Of a DNA stretch of 64,000 nucleotides, positions 33,127-41,954 are shown piece by piece (the stretch's first letter is position 1; each line of letters begins with the position of its first letter). A model generated the notes under the pieces. The model was not told where the DNA came from. It was given only the letters and a program-made list of their open reading frames with translations, and made no database searches. Both the position numbers and the translations under genes were made by a program. The DNA comes from a virus. The DNA lies in the IMG/VR virus record IMGVR_UViG_3300008012_000022, positions 1 through 64,000 of that record; one strand, 5' to 3'.

Positions 33127-34667
33127 GCTAATTCATTTGGTAATTCTGATTCATCAGATTGTTGAGGTTGAACATCACGATTCTCAAGGTGATGCACGAT
33201 GTCTCGAAAGTCACCACGATCTTCGAAACTAAAATTTTCAAAATTTAGGTTAATGAAATTCTTTCTTGCTGGTCCGTCTGGATGATCAACAGGATTAATA
33301 TGTCCAGCAACATCTTCTCCTAAGTGCCGCGCCAACAAACCAATTAAGTTGTGTGTTCCGAATTGTTCGCCCCATCTACCACGTTCATCTTGAGTTTTCC
33401 ACCTTAACATGAAAGACCACGAAGCAAATTGGGGGATTAAATCTGACAGCGCCATTGCCCCTTCATGCTCAAGGTCTTGAACGCTGTTAGCATCATGACC
33501 TGACGTGATACCCAAACGATTACATTGAACACTGGTTGCCATAGATACAACAGGCTCACCATCAAATTTTAAATCTTTGGTTATCACTCGCTTAAATCCG
33601 TCAAGAGTCTTGCCAACAAATGCCCAATCACTACCACGTCCGAGATTATCAAAATCAGTCTTGAGATAATCAAATGAGAAAACAGCTTCCTCACCCCTAC
33701 CTACATTCTCATAGTAGACACGCTTGAGAAGACTACACATTTCTTCACTTGATAATCCTGCTACATTCTCATATAAGATCTTTGTTTTCTTTATGCGACT
33801 CCATACGTCACGGACCCGTTGAAATACTTCTTCGGCACTCCAATCATTGTAGCTACGCTTGCGCCATGAACCATCCTCCAACATAAATTGTGGGATGCCT
33901 GACATACCACTAACCATACGAAACATCAATTCGCGCTCTGACATCTCCCCATTATCAAAATGAATGATAGGAACCTGATGCGTATATGAAGTTTTCATCG
34001 CCATATCGATGAGGAAAGAAGTCTTACCAGCTTTTGATCGTGCCGCAAGACAGAAAATGTTTCCTCCGCGAAGAACACTACCATAAATACGGTTCATCGT
34101 CTCGTATGGAGAGGGAAACCCAATGTGTTCAGGTGGATTGTTGGCGATACCTTCGATAAAATCTTCAGCACGCTCCGATAGATTGACTGTAGTTTTTTCG
34201 CCGCCAGCTTCAAAAGATGAGATAGCATCATTGTGTATCTTATCTACAGACGACATTAACTCATTGTATGGAGTCGAAGGATCTACCTTTTTGACAAACT
34301 TCTTTTGTTCTTCTGCAACGTTCCACATTGCTCGACGGAACGTTACCTTTTTCAATTCTTTGATTGAAGTTAAAAAGACATCAAGGGGTATCTCATAATA
34401 AATTAATGACCTGACATATTCTGGTAGGTCAATGTTATCTACAAAGGATGTTCCTAATTGTTTGAAGCGCCCAATTAATATTGTGTCATCAATTGCTTCG
34501 CTGTTGTTTAGCGCCGAACGTATCAGCTTAAACATAGATACGTGAACCTTACTATCCTCTGAGTAGAAGTCGTCTTCTACGAGAAGTGTTGCTATCTGCC
34601 CCCACGTTTCCTGATGCTGTAGTAATCCACTCAGCACCTTCTTTTCTAGATCAAGTTCTTTAATCAT
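33123..34667 (-). CDS. dnaB: Replicative DNA helicase DnaB
   Basis: 514 residues from the ATG at 34667, which lies inside the acidic tail of the upstream gene; the protein then starts MIKELDLEKKVLSGLLQ, typical of DnaB N-domains. Walker A ARSKAGKTS (about 209-217), Walker B VFSFDYLKTD and a C-terminal HLGEDVAGH/FINLNFENFSFED region follow. It unwinds DNA at the fork and recruits the primase. It is coupled to its neighbours on both sides. Confidence 0.9.
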   Translation of the reverse strand: MIKELDLEKKVLSGLLQHQETWGQIATLLVEDDFYSEDSKVHVSMFKLIRSALNNSEAIDDTILIGRFKQLGTSFVDNIDLPEYVRSLIYYEIPLDVFLTSIKELKKVTFRRAMWNVAEEQKKFVKKVDPSTPYNELMSSVDKIHNDAISSFEAGGEKTTVNLSERAEDFIEGIANNPPEHIGFPSPYETMNRIYGSVLRGGNIFCLAARSKAGKTSFLIDMAMKTSYTHQVPIIHFDNGEMSERELMFRMVSGMSGIPQFMLEDGSWRKRSYNDWSAEEVFQRVRDVWSRIKKTKILYENVAGLSSEEMCSLLKRVYYENVGRGEEAVFSFDYLKTDFDNLGRGSDWAFVGKTLDGFKRVITKDLKFDGEPVVSMATSVQCNRLGITSGHDANSVQDLEHEGAMALSDLIPQFASWSFMLRWKTQDERGRWGEQFGTHNLIGLLARHLGEDVAGHINPVDHPDGPARKNFINLNFENFSFEDRGDFRDIVHHLENRDVQPQQSDESELPNELA

Positions 34668-35088
34668 CTTCTTCCTCTTCTTCCCCGTAATTGTGATACG
34701 TATCACTTACGCAGCTTGATATAGCACAATACGTAGCTTCATCTTGATACTTTTCATAATAGACTGGCTTGCCATTTTCATTAATATAGAAGAAAAGGAA
34801 ACCTTTGTTGTTACCATAAACGTCACCTGTTGAATGAAACAAGTTTTCCAATAAGGCGAGTGGATTATCATCTTCATAATCCTCATCGGGGTAGAATTCG
34901 ATGATTGATATTATTGCTAGCCGAGTTGCAGTATTGACTGGTCTAGCCACACAATTAGGAATACCATCACGACCAATAAAAAATAAAAAGAAACCTTTGT
35001 TACCACCACGGGAGTTTCCCGTAGCATCAAATAGTTTTGTAAGTAAACTGTCGGGAACACCAGTTTGGGGCAATCTTTCTTTGTCCAT
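34660..35088 (-). CDS. Tandem-duplicated acidic protein
   Basis: 142 residues made of two copies of a roughly 50-residue unit: LLTKLFDATGNSRGGNKGFF (15-34) and LLENLFHSTGDVYGNNKGFL (79-98), each followed by FF-x-x-x-x-GxP and a second helix. The end is EEEEEDD. The duplication is internal and old, since the copies share less than half their residues. Located just before dnaB; partner or function unknown. Confidence 0.7.
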   Translation of the reverse strand: MDKERLPQTGVPDSLLTKLFDATGNSRGGNKGFFLFFIGRDGIPNCVARPVNTATRLAIISIIEFYPDEDYEDDNPLALLENLFHSTGDVYGNNKGFLFFYINENGKPVYYEKYQDEATYCAISSCVSDTYHNYGEEEEEDD

Positions 35089-35114
35089 ATTTCTGCTTAA
35101 GAATCAAGTTACCA

Positions 35115-35525
35115 CTACTTTTCATAATCGTCAAGTATTTTTTGCACACTTTCAGATAAATCCTCTCCCTCGTAGATACGATACAGCTTGATACCATTGT
35201 CTTCGCAGAAAATTTCCTTCTTATCATCTCGTTTGAGTTGATCTAGAAAGTTCATTCTGTTACCCCTGTGAAAGAATTTATTAAATTCGATGTGTTGTTT
35301 GCCATCGACTTCTATCGCCACCTCCTGAGTGGCGTTGTAGAAGTCGATGGTCATCCTCGTTCCAACAACAGGAAATTCTTCGAAAACTCTATCGCCGCGC
35401 CAAACTTCTTTTAAGATTTGTTTGACAGAAGCTTGTAGTTTACTGCGCGATTTAGCGTCCCAATCCACCACATATTTAGATGAATTGACTTTTATTTTTC
35501 TGCCAGTCGCGCTTAGGAAAATCAT
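35115..35525 (-). CDS. PD-(D/E)XK endonuclease, Vsr/resolvase-like
   Basis: 136 residues. MTIDFYNATQEVAIEVDGKQH (about 58-78) has Asp ... Glu-x-Asp-Gly-Lys, then FLDQLKRDDKKEIFCEDNGI and KLYRIYEGED close the Vsr/DUF559-like fold. It may resolve branched DNA or nick at recombination sites; its stop and the RecA gene it follows overlap by 4 bases, which fits recombination. Confidence 0.72.
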   Translation of the reverse strand: MIFLSATGRKIKVNSSKYVVDWDAKSRSKLQASVKQILKEVWRGDRVFEEFPVVGTRMTIDFYNATQEVAIEVDGKQHIEFNKFFHRGNRMNFLDQLKRDDKKEIFCEDNGIKLYRIYEGEDLSESVQKILDDYEK

Positions 35526-36655
35526 AGTTTATCTAAAATGTTTGTGTCAACAAAGTCCGATAGCTTATTACACAAGTCTTTGTCTTCTTCGACAACAGTA
35601 TACCATTTTTCTATACCCTGAATATTTAGAGGCTTGTCTTCACCTAAGTAGCTAGTCACGGAATCATCTGTCTTGATCCACGAACCCTTTTTAATTAAAT
35701 ATCCCCATGCTAAAAGTAAATCAATAATTTCGCGCTCATTCCAGATCGCAGACTGACCAACCCTACCAAACTTAATAGGATATTTGGCTTGCAACTGAGT
35801 AGTTTCATTAGTCGATTTACAGATACGAATACCTACATTTCTTCCCCATGGTTTATTCTCTGGTCCAATCTGCCCCTTCATATCGGGACGAAAGTAATCA
35901 CCTTGATTGGGGCGCATAAATTCAATCACCCAATTGGGATAGTGCACAGCCGCATTACCACCTGATGCGCCACCGAGTTTGTTTCTGTCCTTCGGATCAT
36001 ACTGACTGGTCTTGATCTCTGCTCGTACCTGTGCCATCATAATACATAGATGTCCGAACTCTCCGAGATATAGATTTGTGCGCTTAAGAAAATCACCTGT
36101 CATGACAGCACCACCCGCGACTTTCGGTGCATCACCTGTAGACTTTTCAAGATCCTCTTTGCGAATCAGTCCGTCCATGGAATCAACGAGAATACAGTAG
36201 CGGGTTTTGTTTTCTCTGTCTGTAATGAGCGCACGTAATAGGTCGAATACCACCTCATATACATTACATTTAAACACCCAACACATTCCCTCTTCCCACT
36301 CTTCGGGGTCGTCTGTGAACTTAGTATTCACACGTGCGGTCATGTTCTCATCTAAGCGACCTTCTGCTTTGATGAGTATTCCCTTTGAATTGGGAACTGT
36401 AGCTAGAAAATTCTCTTGAACCTCTAAAGCTTCAGCGGTTTTGCCCGTCTCAGTTGGTCCAACAAACCTCACTAAACCACTGCCGAAACCACCATCTATC
36501 AACTTGTCGAAAATCTTCGAACCTGTTGAAATTTTATAGTCACCACGAAATTCTTCACCATTCAGGTGATATTTTTTAATATCTTTCGTAGCTATATAGT
36601 TTTTTACATATCGTTGATCAAAATCTAATTCGTCTTCTTCTTCTTTTTTACTCAT
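35522..36655 (-). CDS. recA: RecA/UvsX-like recombinase
   Basis: 377 residues. Walker A GPTETGKT (66-73), Walker B YCILVDSMDGL (153-163) and the L1/L2 region with MMAQVRAEI and GGASGGNAAVHYPNW. The C-terminal domain is phage-type, long and without the bacterial acidic tail. It forms filaments on single-stranded DNA for recombination and repair. The start overlaps the upstream gene by 8 bases. Confidence 0.88.
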   Translation of the reverse strand: MSKKEEEDELDFDQRYVKNYIATKDIKKYHLNGEEFRGDYKISTGSKIFDKLIDGGFGSGLVRFVGPTETGKTAEALEVQENFLATVPNSKGILIKAEGRLDENMTARVNTKFTDDPEEWEEGMCWVFKCNVYEVVFDLLRALITDRENKTRYCILVDSMDGLIRKEDLEKSTGDAPKVAGGAVMTGDFLKRTNLYLGEFGHLCIMMAQVRAEIKTSQYDPKDRNKLGGASGGNAAVHYPNWVIEFMRPNQGDYFRPDMKGQIGPENKPWGRNVGIRICKSTNETTQLQAKYPIKFGRVGQSAIWNEREIIDLLLAWGYLIKKGSWIKTDDSVTSYLGEDKPLNIQGIEKWYTVVEEDKDLCNKLSDFVDTNILDKL

Positions 36656-37019
36656 TGAGGAACTGTCTTAAGGATGGGATGGCTTTGACATCTTTATCCT
36701 CACCGATCTTTTCCTCTTGCTCGACAGACTCAATTGTTTTGGGTTTGAAATTGAACTTGTTCAACTCCGTTTCTAAATAAGCTTTTCCTTTCTCTCCTAA
36801 AAAGTAACACACACTATTCATATTCTTAAATGCTGGTGCCACTTTATTGAGAAATTCAATAGGATATCTTAGTTCCTTTGGCGTTTTTGATTTGTGATCA
36901 ACAAAGAAAATTTTCTTTGTATGACCCATCTCTACACGCCATTGGATTTTTGAATGATCAGGAATCATTCGACCCAAAAAGTCTTTCCGCTCTTGAAAAT
37001 AAGTCGGTGGTTTAGCCAT
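36648..37019 (-). CDS. Hypothetical protein, possible recombination accessory factor
   Basis: 123 residues, beginning MAKPPTYFQERKDFLGRMIP. Basic in the first half (WRVEMGHTKKIFFVDHKSK) and acidic near the end. Overlap with the RecA start suggests it is made together with it. No family recognised. Confidence 0.6.
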   Translation of the reverse strand: MAKPPTYFQERKDFLGRMIPDHSKIQWRVEMGHTKKIFFVDHKSKTPKELRYPIEFLNKVAPAFKNMNSVCYFLGEKGKAYLETELNKFNFKPKTIESVEQEEKIGEDKDVKAIPSLRQFLNE

Positions 37020-37275
37020 AACTTTCTAAACTAAGATATGTTCTTTCGTGAATAATTTTAATCGGAATATCAAAAAAAGTTGGAAAAGGGACTCCAATCA
37101 ATCCCAACCCCTCTAACTCTGCTGTTCCTAAATGAAGCTCTTTAACTAACGCTGAAATAGGATAGTTTTTAAGAACAAAATTCGCACTAGCCAGACTGCG
37201 GCGATAAGAAACAAGAAAATCAATGATGCGATCAGCAACGCTAAAGTCCTTGACGTTTAATTTCGTTGTGATCAT
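37012..37275 (-). CDS. Small hypothetical protein (87 aa)
   Basis: 87 residues, helical, starting MITTKLNVKDFSVADRIIDF. The tail PFPTFFDIPIKIIHERTYL looks like a strand pair. Overlaps the end of gmd by 35 bases and the next gene by 8. Not recognised. Confidence 0.55.
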   Translation of the reverse strand: MITTKLNVKDFSVADRIIDFLVSYRRSLASANFVLKNYPISALVKELHLGTAELEGLGLIGVPFPTFFDIPIKIIHERTYLSLESYG

Positions 37276-38365
37276 GTTGAACCATCTTACTTACTAATCC
37301 CTGAAAGTCAAGTAGGGGTTGCCAATTTAAATCTTCTCTTGCTGGAATTGAATCGCCCCAAAGTAATTCAACTTCATTGGGTCGCCAAAATTCAGGATTT
37401 ACCTTTACAAATGTATCTGTAATACCTGTGCGAGTAACACGAAACGTTTCCTTCTGTCCCTTGCCGTGCCACTTACCTTCTATACCTAATTCCTTGAACG
37501 ACAATTCAACAAATTCACGAATAGTATGAGTCTCATCACTAGCAAGAACATAATCTTTGGCATGGCGATTATCGAATTCATAAACGCGCCCAACAGTATA
37601 TGCTTCTTCACATCCATGAGCACTAGAAAAAGACTTGTCTTGATTTAACATGCGCCAAATTCCATCCATGAAATCCATGCTATCACTCCAGTCTCGCTTA
37701 ACTCCGAGATTACCTAATTCAAGTGGTGTAATAGGAACACCTCTATCTAGTTGATGTCTGATGCGTGCCACAGCTTTAGAAATCTTTCGTGTCACGAATT
37801 CTTCTCCCCGTCTAACTCCCTCGTGATTGAATAACAATCCTTGAACGGCATAAATGCCATAAGATTCGCGCCAGACTTTTACCATGTGATGCGCCGAACA
37901 TTTTGATATACCATATGGTGATCGTGGTCGGAACGGATGAGCTATATCTTGTGGTGAATATTTTACGTCACCAAATTGTTCGCTTGATCCTGCATTATAG
38001 TAACGACAGTCTGGTGCATGACGCCTGATTGCCTCCAGTTGATACATGACAGGCATAGCATTGTTCATCATGTGTTGCACTGGCATCTTCCAACTCGTGC
38101 CGACAAAACTATTCGCCGCAAAGTTGATAAAGTAATCAGGTTCTTCTTCCTGTATGATAAGGTTAGTATTTATTTGATCTGTAACGTCAAGGTCTATCAG
38201 CTTGAACCGTGGCTCATCTTTTAGATGTTCAATGTTTTCGTGATTCTTGACAGATAGTCGGCGCACTCCACCTACTACTGTATCATCAGTATGCTTAAGC
38301 AGGTAGTCAACCATATTGCTACCATCTTGCCCTGTTACTCCTGTAATTAAAATTTTCTTACTCAT
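37241..38365 (-). CDS. gmd: GDP-mannose 4,6-dehydratase
   Basis: 374 residues from the ATG at 38365. NAD(P)-binding GVTGQDGSNMVDYLL (9-23), NAGSSEQFGD and the catalytic YGISK of the extended SDR family. Converts GDP-mannose to GDP-4-keto-6-deoxymannose, the precursor of fucose, rhamnose or perosamine-type sugars. The phage encodes glycosyltransferases near by that could use the product. Start forms TAATG with the small membrane protein gene. Confidence 0.92.
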   Translation of the reverse strand: MSKKILITGVTGQDGSNMVDYLLKHTDDTVVGGVRRLSVKNHENIEHLKDEPRFKLIDLDVTDQINTNLIIQEEEPDYFINFAANSFVGTSWKMPVQHMMNNAMPVMYQLEAIRRHAPDCRYYNAGSSEQFGDVKYSPQDIAHPFRPRSPYGISKCSAHHMVKVWRESYGIYAVQGLLFNHEGVRRGEEFVTRKISKAVARIRHQLDRGVPITPLELGNLGVKRDWSDSMDFMDGIWRMLNQDKSFSSAHGCEEAYTVGRVYEFDNRHAKDYVLASDETHTIREFVELSFKELGIEGKWHGKGQKETFRVTRTGITDTFVKVNPEFWRPNEVELLWGDSIPAREDLNWQPLLDFQGLVSKMVQHDHNEIKRQGL

Positions 38366-38508
38366 TATACAAAAATAAACACTCCGAGAAATATCCCCAC
38401 TACAAGGCTCTGCACAAGACCTTGCCACCACTCGTCACTAGTATTAAATAATACAAGATAAATAGGTACTGTTAACGCTAGTTGCTGCCAATAAGTAACT
38501 TCAATCAT
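38365..38508 (-). CDS. Small two-span membrane protein (47 aa)
   Basis: 47 residues, start ATGA-coupled to the HMA lipoprotein gene and stop TAATG-coupled to gmd. Two hydrophobic spans, LALTVPIYLVLF (about 10-21) and LVVGIFLGVFIFV (35-47), joined by NTSDEWWQGLVQ. No family recognised. Its overlap pattern supports it being real. Confidence 0.66.
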   Translation of the reverse strand: MIEVTYWQQLALTVPIYLVLFNTSDEWWQGLVQSLVVGIFLGVFIFV

Positions 38509-38816
38509 CGAATAAGTTCCCCCATAATAAATGTGTCAGGTCCACAACGTGTAGTATTGACAGCCTCTTGAATATCCAGAATAATTTGCTCCAACAAAAT
38601 ACCTTGATCTAACTTTATTTGGACTTCGTTGCGGTCCTTATCTGCTTGCGCCCACCGAACACCTTCGACACGGAACACAGCTAGTTCTACTGCTGACTCA
38701 CAGTTGCCACAACCCATACCTTCAATAGCTATGACTCGTGCATCTGCTGGATATTCTACTTTTTCGGCGCACCCAATTAGTGCTACTGCCGCTATGATTG
38801 ATAGTAATAATTTCAT
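38505..38816 (-). CDS. Lipoprotein with heavy-metal-associated (HMA) domain
   Basis: 103 residues from the ATG at 38816. A lipoprotein signal MKLLLSIIAAVALIGC (Cys16) is followed by an HMA domain with the metal motif GMGCGNCESAV (Cys36 and Cys39). HMA domains bind Cu(I), Hg or Zn; here it would hang on the outer or inner membrane. The C-terminal TTRCGPD adds another Cys. Metal chelation at the host surface, or superinfection exclusion, is conceivable. Unusual cargo for a phage. Confidence 0.75.
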   Translation of the reverse strand: MKLLLSIIAAVALIGCAEKVEYPADARVIAIEGMGCGNCESAVELAVFRVEGVRWAQADKDRNEVQIKLDQGILLEQIILDIQEAVNTTRCGPDTFIMGELIR

Positions 38817-39448
38817 TTTTGATAACAACTCCACACTGCCGCATTAGCTTCCTCAGTGCAGAAATCTTTTAAGTTTTCATTGAGAACAGTAGCAGAAATC
38901 TCTCCATACCAACTCTCATGCCAGTCCCATCGTTTGCCTAAATATTCGGCCTCAAATATTTCTTTGTTTGGTGCGTAGTCGTGAGTCATGATGACATCAC
39001 CCGTTTTAAGATATGGAGAAAGTAATTGGAACTCAAGGTTTTTGTCACCACCATCACAGAATACTAACGATTGACCTTCGTTTTGAATTATTCCTCCAAT
39101 TCTTTCTATCATATGAAATATGTTACCATGCACCCTCATAACTCTATTGGACAGTTTCGATTTCTCTAACGCTTCAATATCGTAAGCATAAATGGGAATA
39201 TTTCTTGATAAACAATGATCATGAAGTAATGAGGTAAAACCTCCATGACGATAACCCAACTCAAGAATTCTCATTGGTGAAGTTTCACGCGACAACTTAT
39301 TTAGAAACTCAAATATATTATTGTTTTGTTCTGTTCTAACCCCTTTATAGAAAAAAGGATAATAGTCTTTGTCAGGGAACTCAGGATCAGGAACCACATT
39401 GTTCATGTTTATTCCATAGCGCCATCTTTTATATAATTTCTTTATCAT
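38813..39448 (-). CDS. Class I SAM-dependent methyltransferase-like protein
   Basis: 211 residues from the ATG at 39448. The SAM motif I is MRILELGYRHGGFTSLL, motif II YAYDIEA, and LVFCDGGDKNLEFQLLSPYL and GDVIMTHDYAP follow as in cephalosporin-hydroxylase/macrocin-type O-methyltransferases. It may methylate a sugar, matching gmd and the FkbM-type neighbour. ATGA overlaps bind it to both neighbours. Confidence 0.72.
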   Translation of the reverse strand: MIKKLYKRWRYGINMNNVVPDPEFPDKDYYPFFYKGVRTEQNNNIFEFLNKLSRETSPMRILELGYRHGGFTSLLHDHCLSRNIPIYAYDIEALEKSKLSNRVMRVHGNIFHMIERIGGIIQNEGQSLVFCDGGDKNLEFQLLSPYLKTGDVIMTHDYAPNKEIFEAEYLGKRWDWHESWYGEISATVLNENLKDFCTEEANAAVWSCYQK

Positions 39449-40275
39449 ATCCACCAATCTAGCACATAGTCTGGTCTTCCATCATAATTTGGTTCATCCA
39501 ATCCATCAACTGGAAATTTTTCGCGCCTGACTCCGAGATCCTTACCCCACTTCTTACTTATATATGTTAGCTCAAGAGAGTCAGGGAAGTCTACGTGTCG
39601 TGGCGCGTGGTTGTTAGCGTGCATGTGCCACAACCAAAAATGTTTGTTTAGACCCTCAAAGAATCTCAGTCTACCAGCAAAGTCACGCTTTGCCTGTGCC
39701 AACTGTGGCTCAAGCACCCATCCATCAGGAACTTCTTCGATTAAAGAATGAACCTCAATACATATGACAGCGAAGTAACTCTTAAGCAGTGCAAGGTTAT
39801 CATCATTTAACCAATCATATTCGTGACCTTCAATATCCATCTTCAACACATTAAAGTCAGAACCACCTCCAAACGTATTTTCTTTAAGATGTTTATGAAA
39901 GTTGTCTGCCGTTAAATATTCCTTGTAGAACTTTCCGTATTGTATTTTAGCAGGAACTTCATCAATGGAACCGTCATACATAGATATCCAATTATAATCT
40001 TTATCTAACGACTGTTCAAATGATACACCCTCAGGATCGTCGCCAATACCATATGACAAAATCTGTAATGGTGAGAACTCCACCATTTGTGCAGGTAATA
40101 CATAAGACCCATCACCCACACCACAACGACAGAACTTATAAGTATAACTCCAGTATTTACCGTCGAATTGACTGCTCAAACGACCAGTCCAATTTTTCAT
40201 CTCTACATTGTGCGGCACCAGTAGATCTTTTAGGCGCTGATATTTATTTGGATTCTGTTCATCAAAAAAGGTCAT
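39445..40275 (-). CDS. FkbM-family methyltransferase
   Basis: 276 residues. NVLKMDIEGHEYDWL (about 143-157) is the FkbM signature and FWLWHMHANNHAPR ... SLELTYI the C-terminal signature shared with METTL24-like proteins. They methylate sugars or amino sugars. Acts with gmd and the transferases in a sugar-decoration cluster. Overlaps the downstream gene start by 4 bases and the small membrane gene by 14. Confidence 0.82.
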   Translation of the reverse strand: MTFFDEQNPNKYQRLKDLLVPHNVEMKNWTGRLSSQFDGKYWSYTYKFCRCGVGDGSYVLPAQMVEFSPLQILSYGIGDDPEGVSFEQSLDKDYNWISMYDGSIDEVPAKIQYGKFYKEYLTADNFHKHLKENTFGGGSDFNVLKMDIEGHEYDWLNDDNLALLKSYFAVICIEVHSLIEEVPDGWVLEPQLAQAKRDFAGRLRFFEGLNKHFWLWHMHANNHAPRHVDFPDSLELTYISKKWGKDLGVRREKFPVDGLDEPNYDGRPDYVLDWWI

Positions 40276-40468
40276 TGTAAATAAGGTAAAAAATTCCAGA
40301 TATTAACACAAGAAAGCTTCCTATAAATATCATTACGGTATAAAAACGATGGAAAAAGGAATAGAGTGAAGGGGTATAGCGCCCGAAATAATGGTTGGCG
40401 ATTAGACCTAAGACCGCAAAGCTCCAAAATAACCAACAGTATAGATGTAACTCTATACTATCTTGCAT
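40262..40468 (-). CDS. Small membrane protein (68 aa)
   Basis: 68 residues from the ATG at 40468; a longer frame upstream overlaps the glycosyltransferase and is rejected. Spans at about 9-26 and 43-65, with FGRYTPSLYSFFHRFY between. Overlaps the transferase stop by 11 bases. Not recognised. Confidence 0.6.
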   Translation of the reverse strand: MQDSIELHLYCWLFWSFAVLGLIANHYFGRYTPSLYSFFHRFYTVMIFIGSFLVLISGIFYLIYNDLF

Positions 40469-41405
40469 AACAAATACATGGGTTATTGTTTTCTGTATAC
40501 CCCCCACAGTGAGGACAAACCATATAATTTTCCTCAAACTCTTCGAAAGTCATCAAATTCTCATAATTTAATTTCCAATATTCCCATTCGGGGGTTTCAG
40601 TCCCGTCCAATTGTGATGGGTCAATTGTTGCTGGTTTCTTATTCCACACTTCGAATGAATTATCTGCCCACGCATTAATGATACGACCTTCCTCAGGCCA
40701 ATTACCACCTAATGCTAGCTGCCATTCAGACTCGTCAAGCGGCGGAAACGAAAACCTTTCAGTAGGTTTCTTTAAACAATATACCACCTTTGTGTCGGGG
40801 TGATGTTTCCAACAACTACCATCTGGATTGCTACGAACAGAATCTCTACCCTTGTCTATGAATAGCGGCGAACCATTTGGTAGTCTAACTGTATAGAATC
40901 TATTCAAATCTTCTGCTTCCAAATAATTTTGGACGCACTCTTCTGTCCACTTCAAGTCATCGAGCGGACCCGGCCCTCCAAAATTCTTTGGTACGGTGAG
41001 ATAGAAATCGCGGCCTATAAATTGTGCCCTTTCACTATACCCTCCGTTACCCTGATTACCTGCTAAGTCTACGTATGTATAACCTTGATTTTCTATCAGG
41101 TCAACAAAGCCTCTAATGTCTGCTTCGTATACTGGATTAGCTAGTTCATGATCTACTTGAATATAGAATGCATACTCACTCTGACACTGACTGAATAATT
41201 GCACGGTGCCAGCACCACAACCAATATTGATCTGGTTGTTGATTACCTCCACCCTCTCTTCACGAGCATACTTGTCAGCGTATCGTTCGCCACCATTGTT
41301 GAGAATCACCACCTTGTAATCGAAGTGACAAAGCCTCCTGATGGATGATAGTAGTTCCTCCAGTTCCTTTGGTCGATTGTAATCGAGTATAAGAATTTCT
41401 GTCAT
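40458..41405 (-). CDS. Glycosyltransferase (GT-A) with C-terminal zinc ribbon
   Basis: 315 residues. MTEILILDYNRPKELEELLS and NNQINIGCGAGT give the GT2-type first strands, and AFYIQVDHEL (about 78-87) the donor-site acidic motif. The last 25 residues hold CPHCGG ... CICY, a likely zinc-binding end. Donor may be the GDP-sugar from gmd. Overlap of 4 bases with the next gene. Confidence 0.75.
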   Translation of the reverse strand: MTEILILDYNRPKELEELLSSIRRLCHFDYKVVILNNGGERYADKYAREERVEVINNQINIGCGAGTVQLFSQCQSEYAFYIQVDHELANPVYEADIRGFVDLIENQGYTYVDLAGNQGNGGYSERAQFIGRDFYLTVPKNFGGPGPLDDLKWTEECVQNYLEAEDLNRFYTVRLPNGSPLFIDKGRDSVRSNPDGSCWKHHPDTKVVYCLKKPTERFSFPPLDESEWQLALGGNWPEEGRIINAWADNSFEVWNKKPATIDPSQLDGTETPEWEYWKLNYENLMTFEEFEENYMVCPHCGGYTENNNPCICYAR

Positions 41406-41950
41406 GCTATTATTCTAACCTTTTTAGGGAAGAACTTACATTCATATTCCCTCATATAATTCTCTGGTTTCGATTGGTGAAAGATAGGCATCGGCATATC
41501 ATCTTCGAGTTCTTCGATAGGAAAGCGCCGATCATTAAACATACCGCTCATAGCTATACGATGATAACCTTCGATAGCTTCCTCTGAACCTGATAGTGTA
41601 GCGAAAACTGTCAGTTTAGGTATGTGAATAAGACCTCTATCGTCATCGAACCTCATCACCTTCTCTCCACACAGATAGTATGTTCCCCTGTGATTCTCTT
41701 CTAGATCGTTATCTATCAATTCTTCATCAGGTATATCGACTTGACGTTTCTCCCACCAACCCCTAATGTAATCTGCCATGTAGGTCTTGCCAGTTGCAGG
41801 GGGCATGATGAATAAATTATAATCATACTTTAAGTAGTCACTCCATATTTGATTCTGACAATTATAGGTCCACTCAACTTCTGGAAGTGTTGGTAATGCT
41901 GCGGCTAGAGGTGCTACAACCGCTGTCTTCAATAAATTTCGTCGCTTCAT
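41402..41950 (-). CDS. P-loop protein with twin-arginine-like N-terminus
   Basis: 182 residues. It starts MKRRNLLKTAVVAPLAAALP, which looks like a Tat signal peptide (RRNLLK and a hydrophobic run), followed at about 47-56 by a Walker A-like MPPATGKTYM. A P-loop ATPase with an export signal would be unusual. The next gene starts with the same eight residues. Alternatively the hydrophobic stretch is a membrane anchor. Function unknown. Confidence 0.6.
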   Translation of the reverse strand: MKRRNLLKTAVVAPLAAALPTLPEVEWTYNCQNQIWSDYLKYDYNLFIMPPATGKTYMADYIRGWWEKRQVDIPDEELIDNDLEENHRGTYYLCGEKVMRFDDDRGLIHIPKLTVFATLSGSEEAIEGYHRIAMSGMFNDRRFPIEELEDDMPMPIFHQSKPENYMREYECKFFPKKVRIIA

Positions 41951-41954
41951 ATCA

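Noticed and set aside
36001-36419. Plus-strand frames opposite the RecA-like gene
   Set aside because: Complement of the Walker B and nearby regions; no start signals and no family resemblance.
38340-38370. TATAAT on the minus strand just before gmd
   Set aside because: It overlaps the ATG itself and is made by the end of the small membrane gene plus the start codon; no -35 fits.
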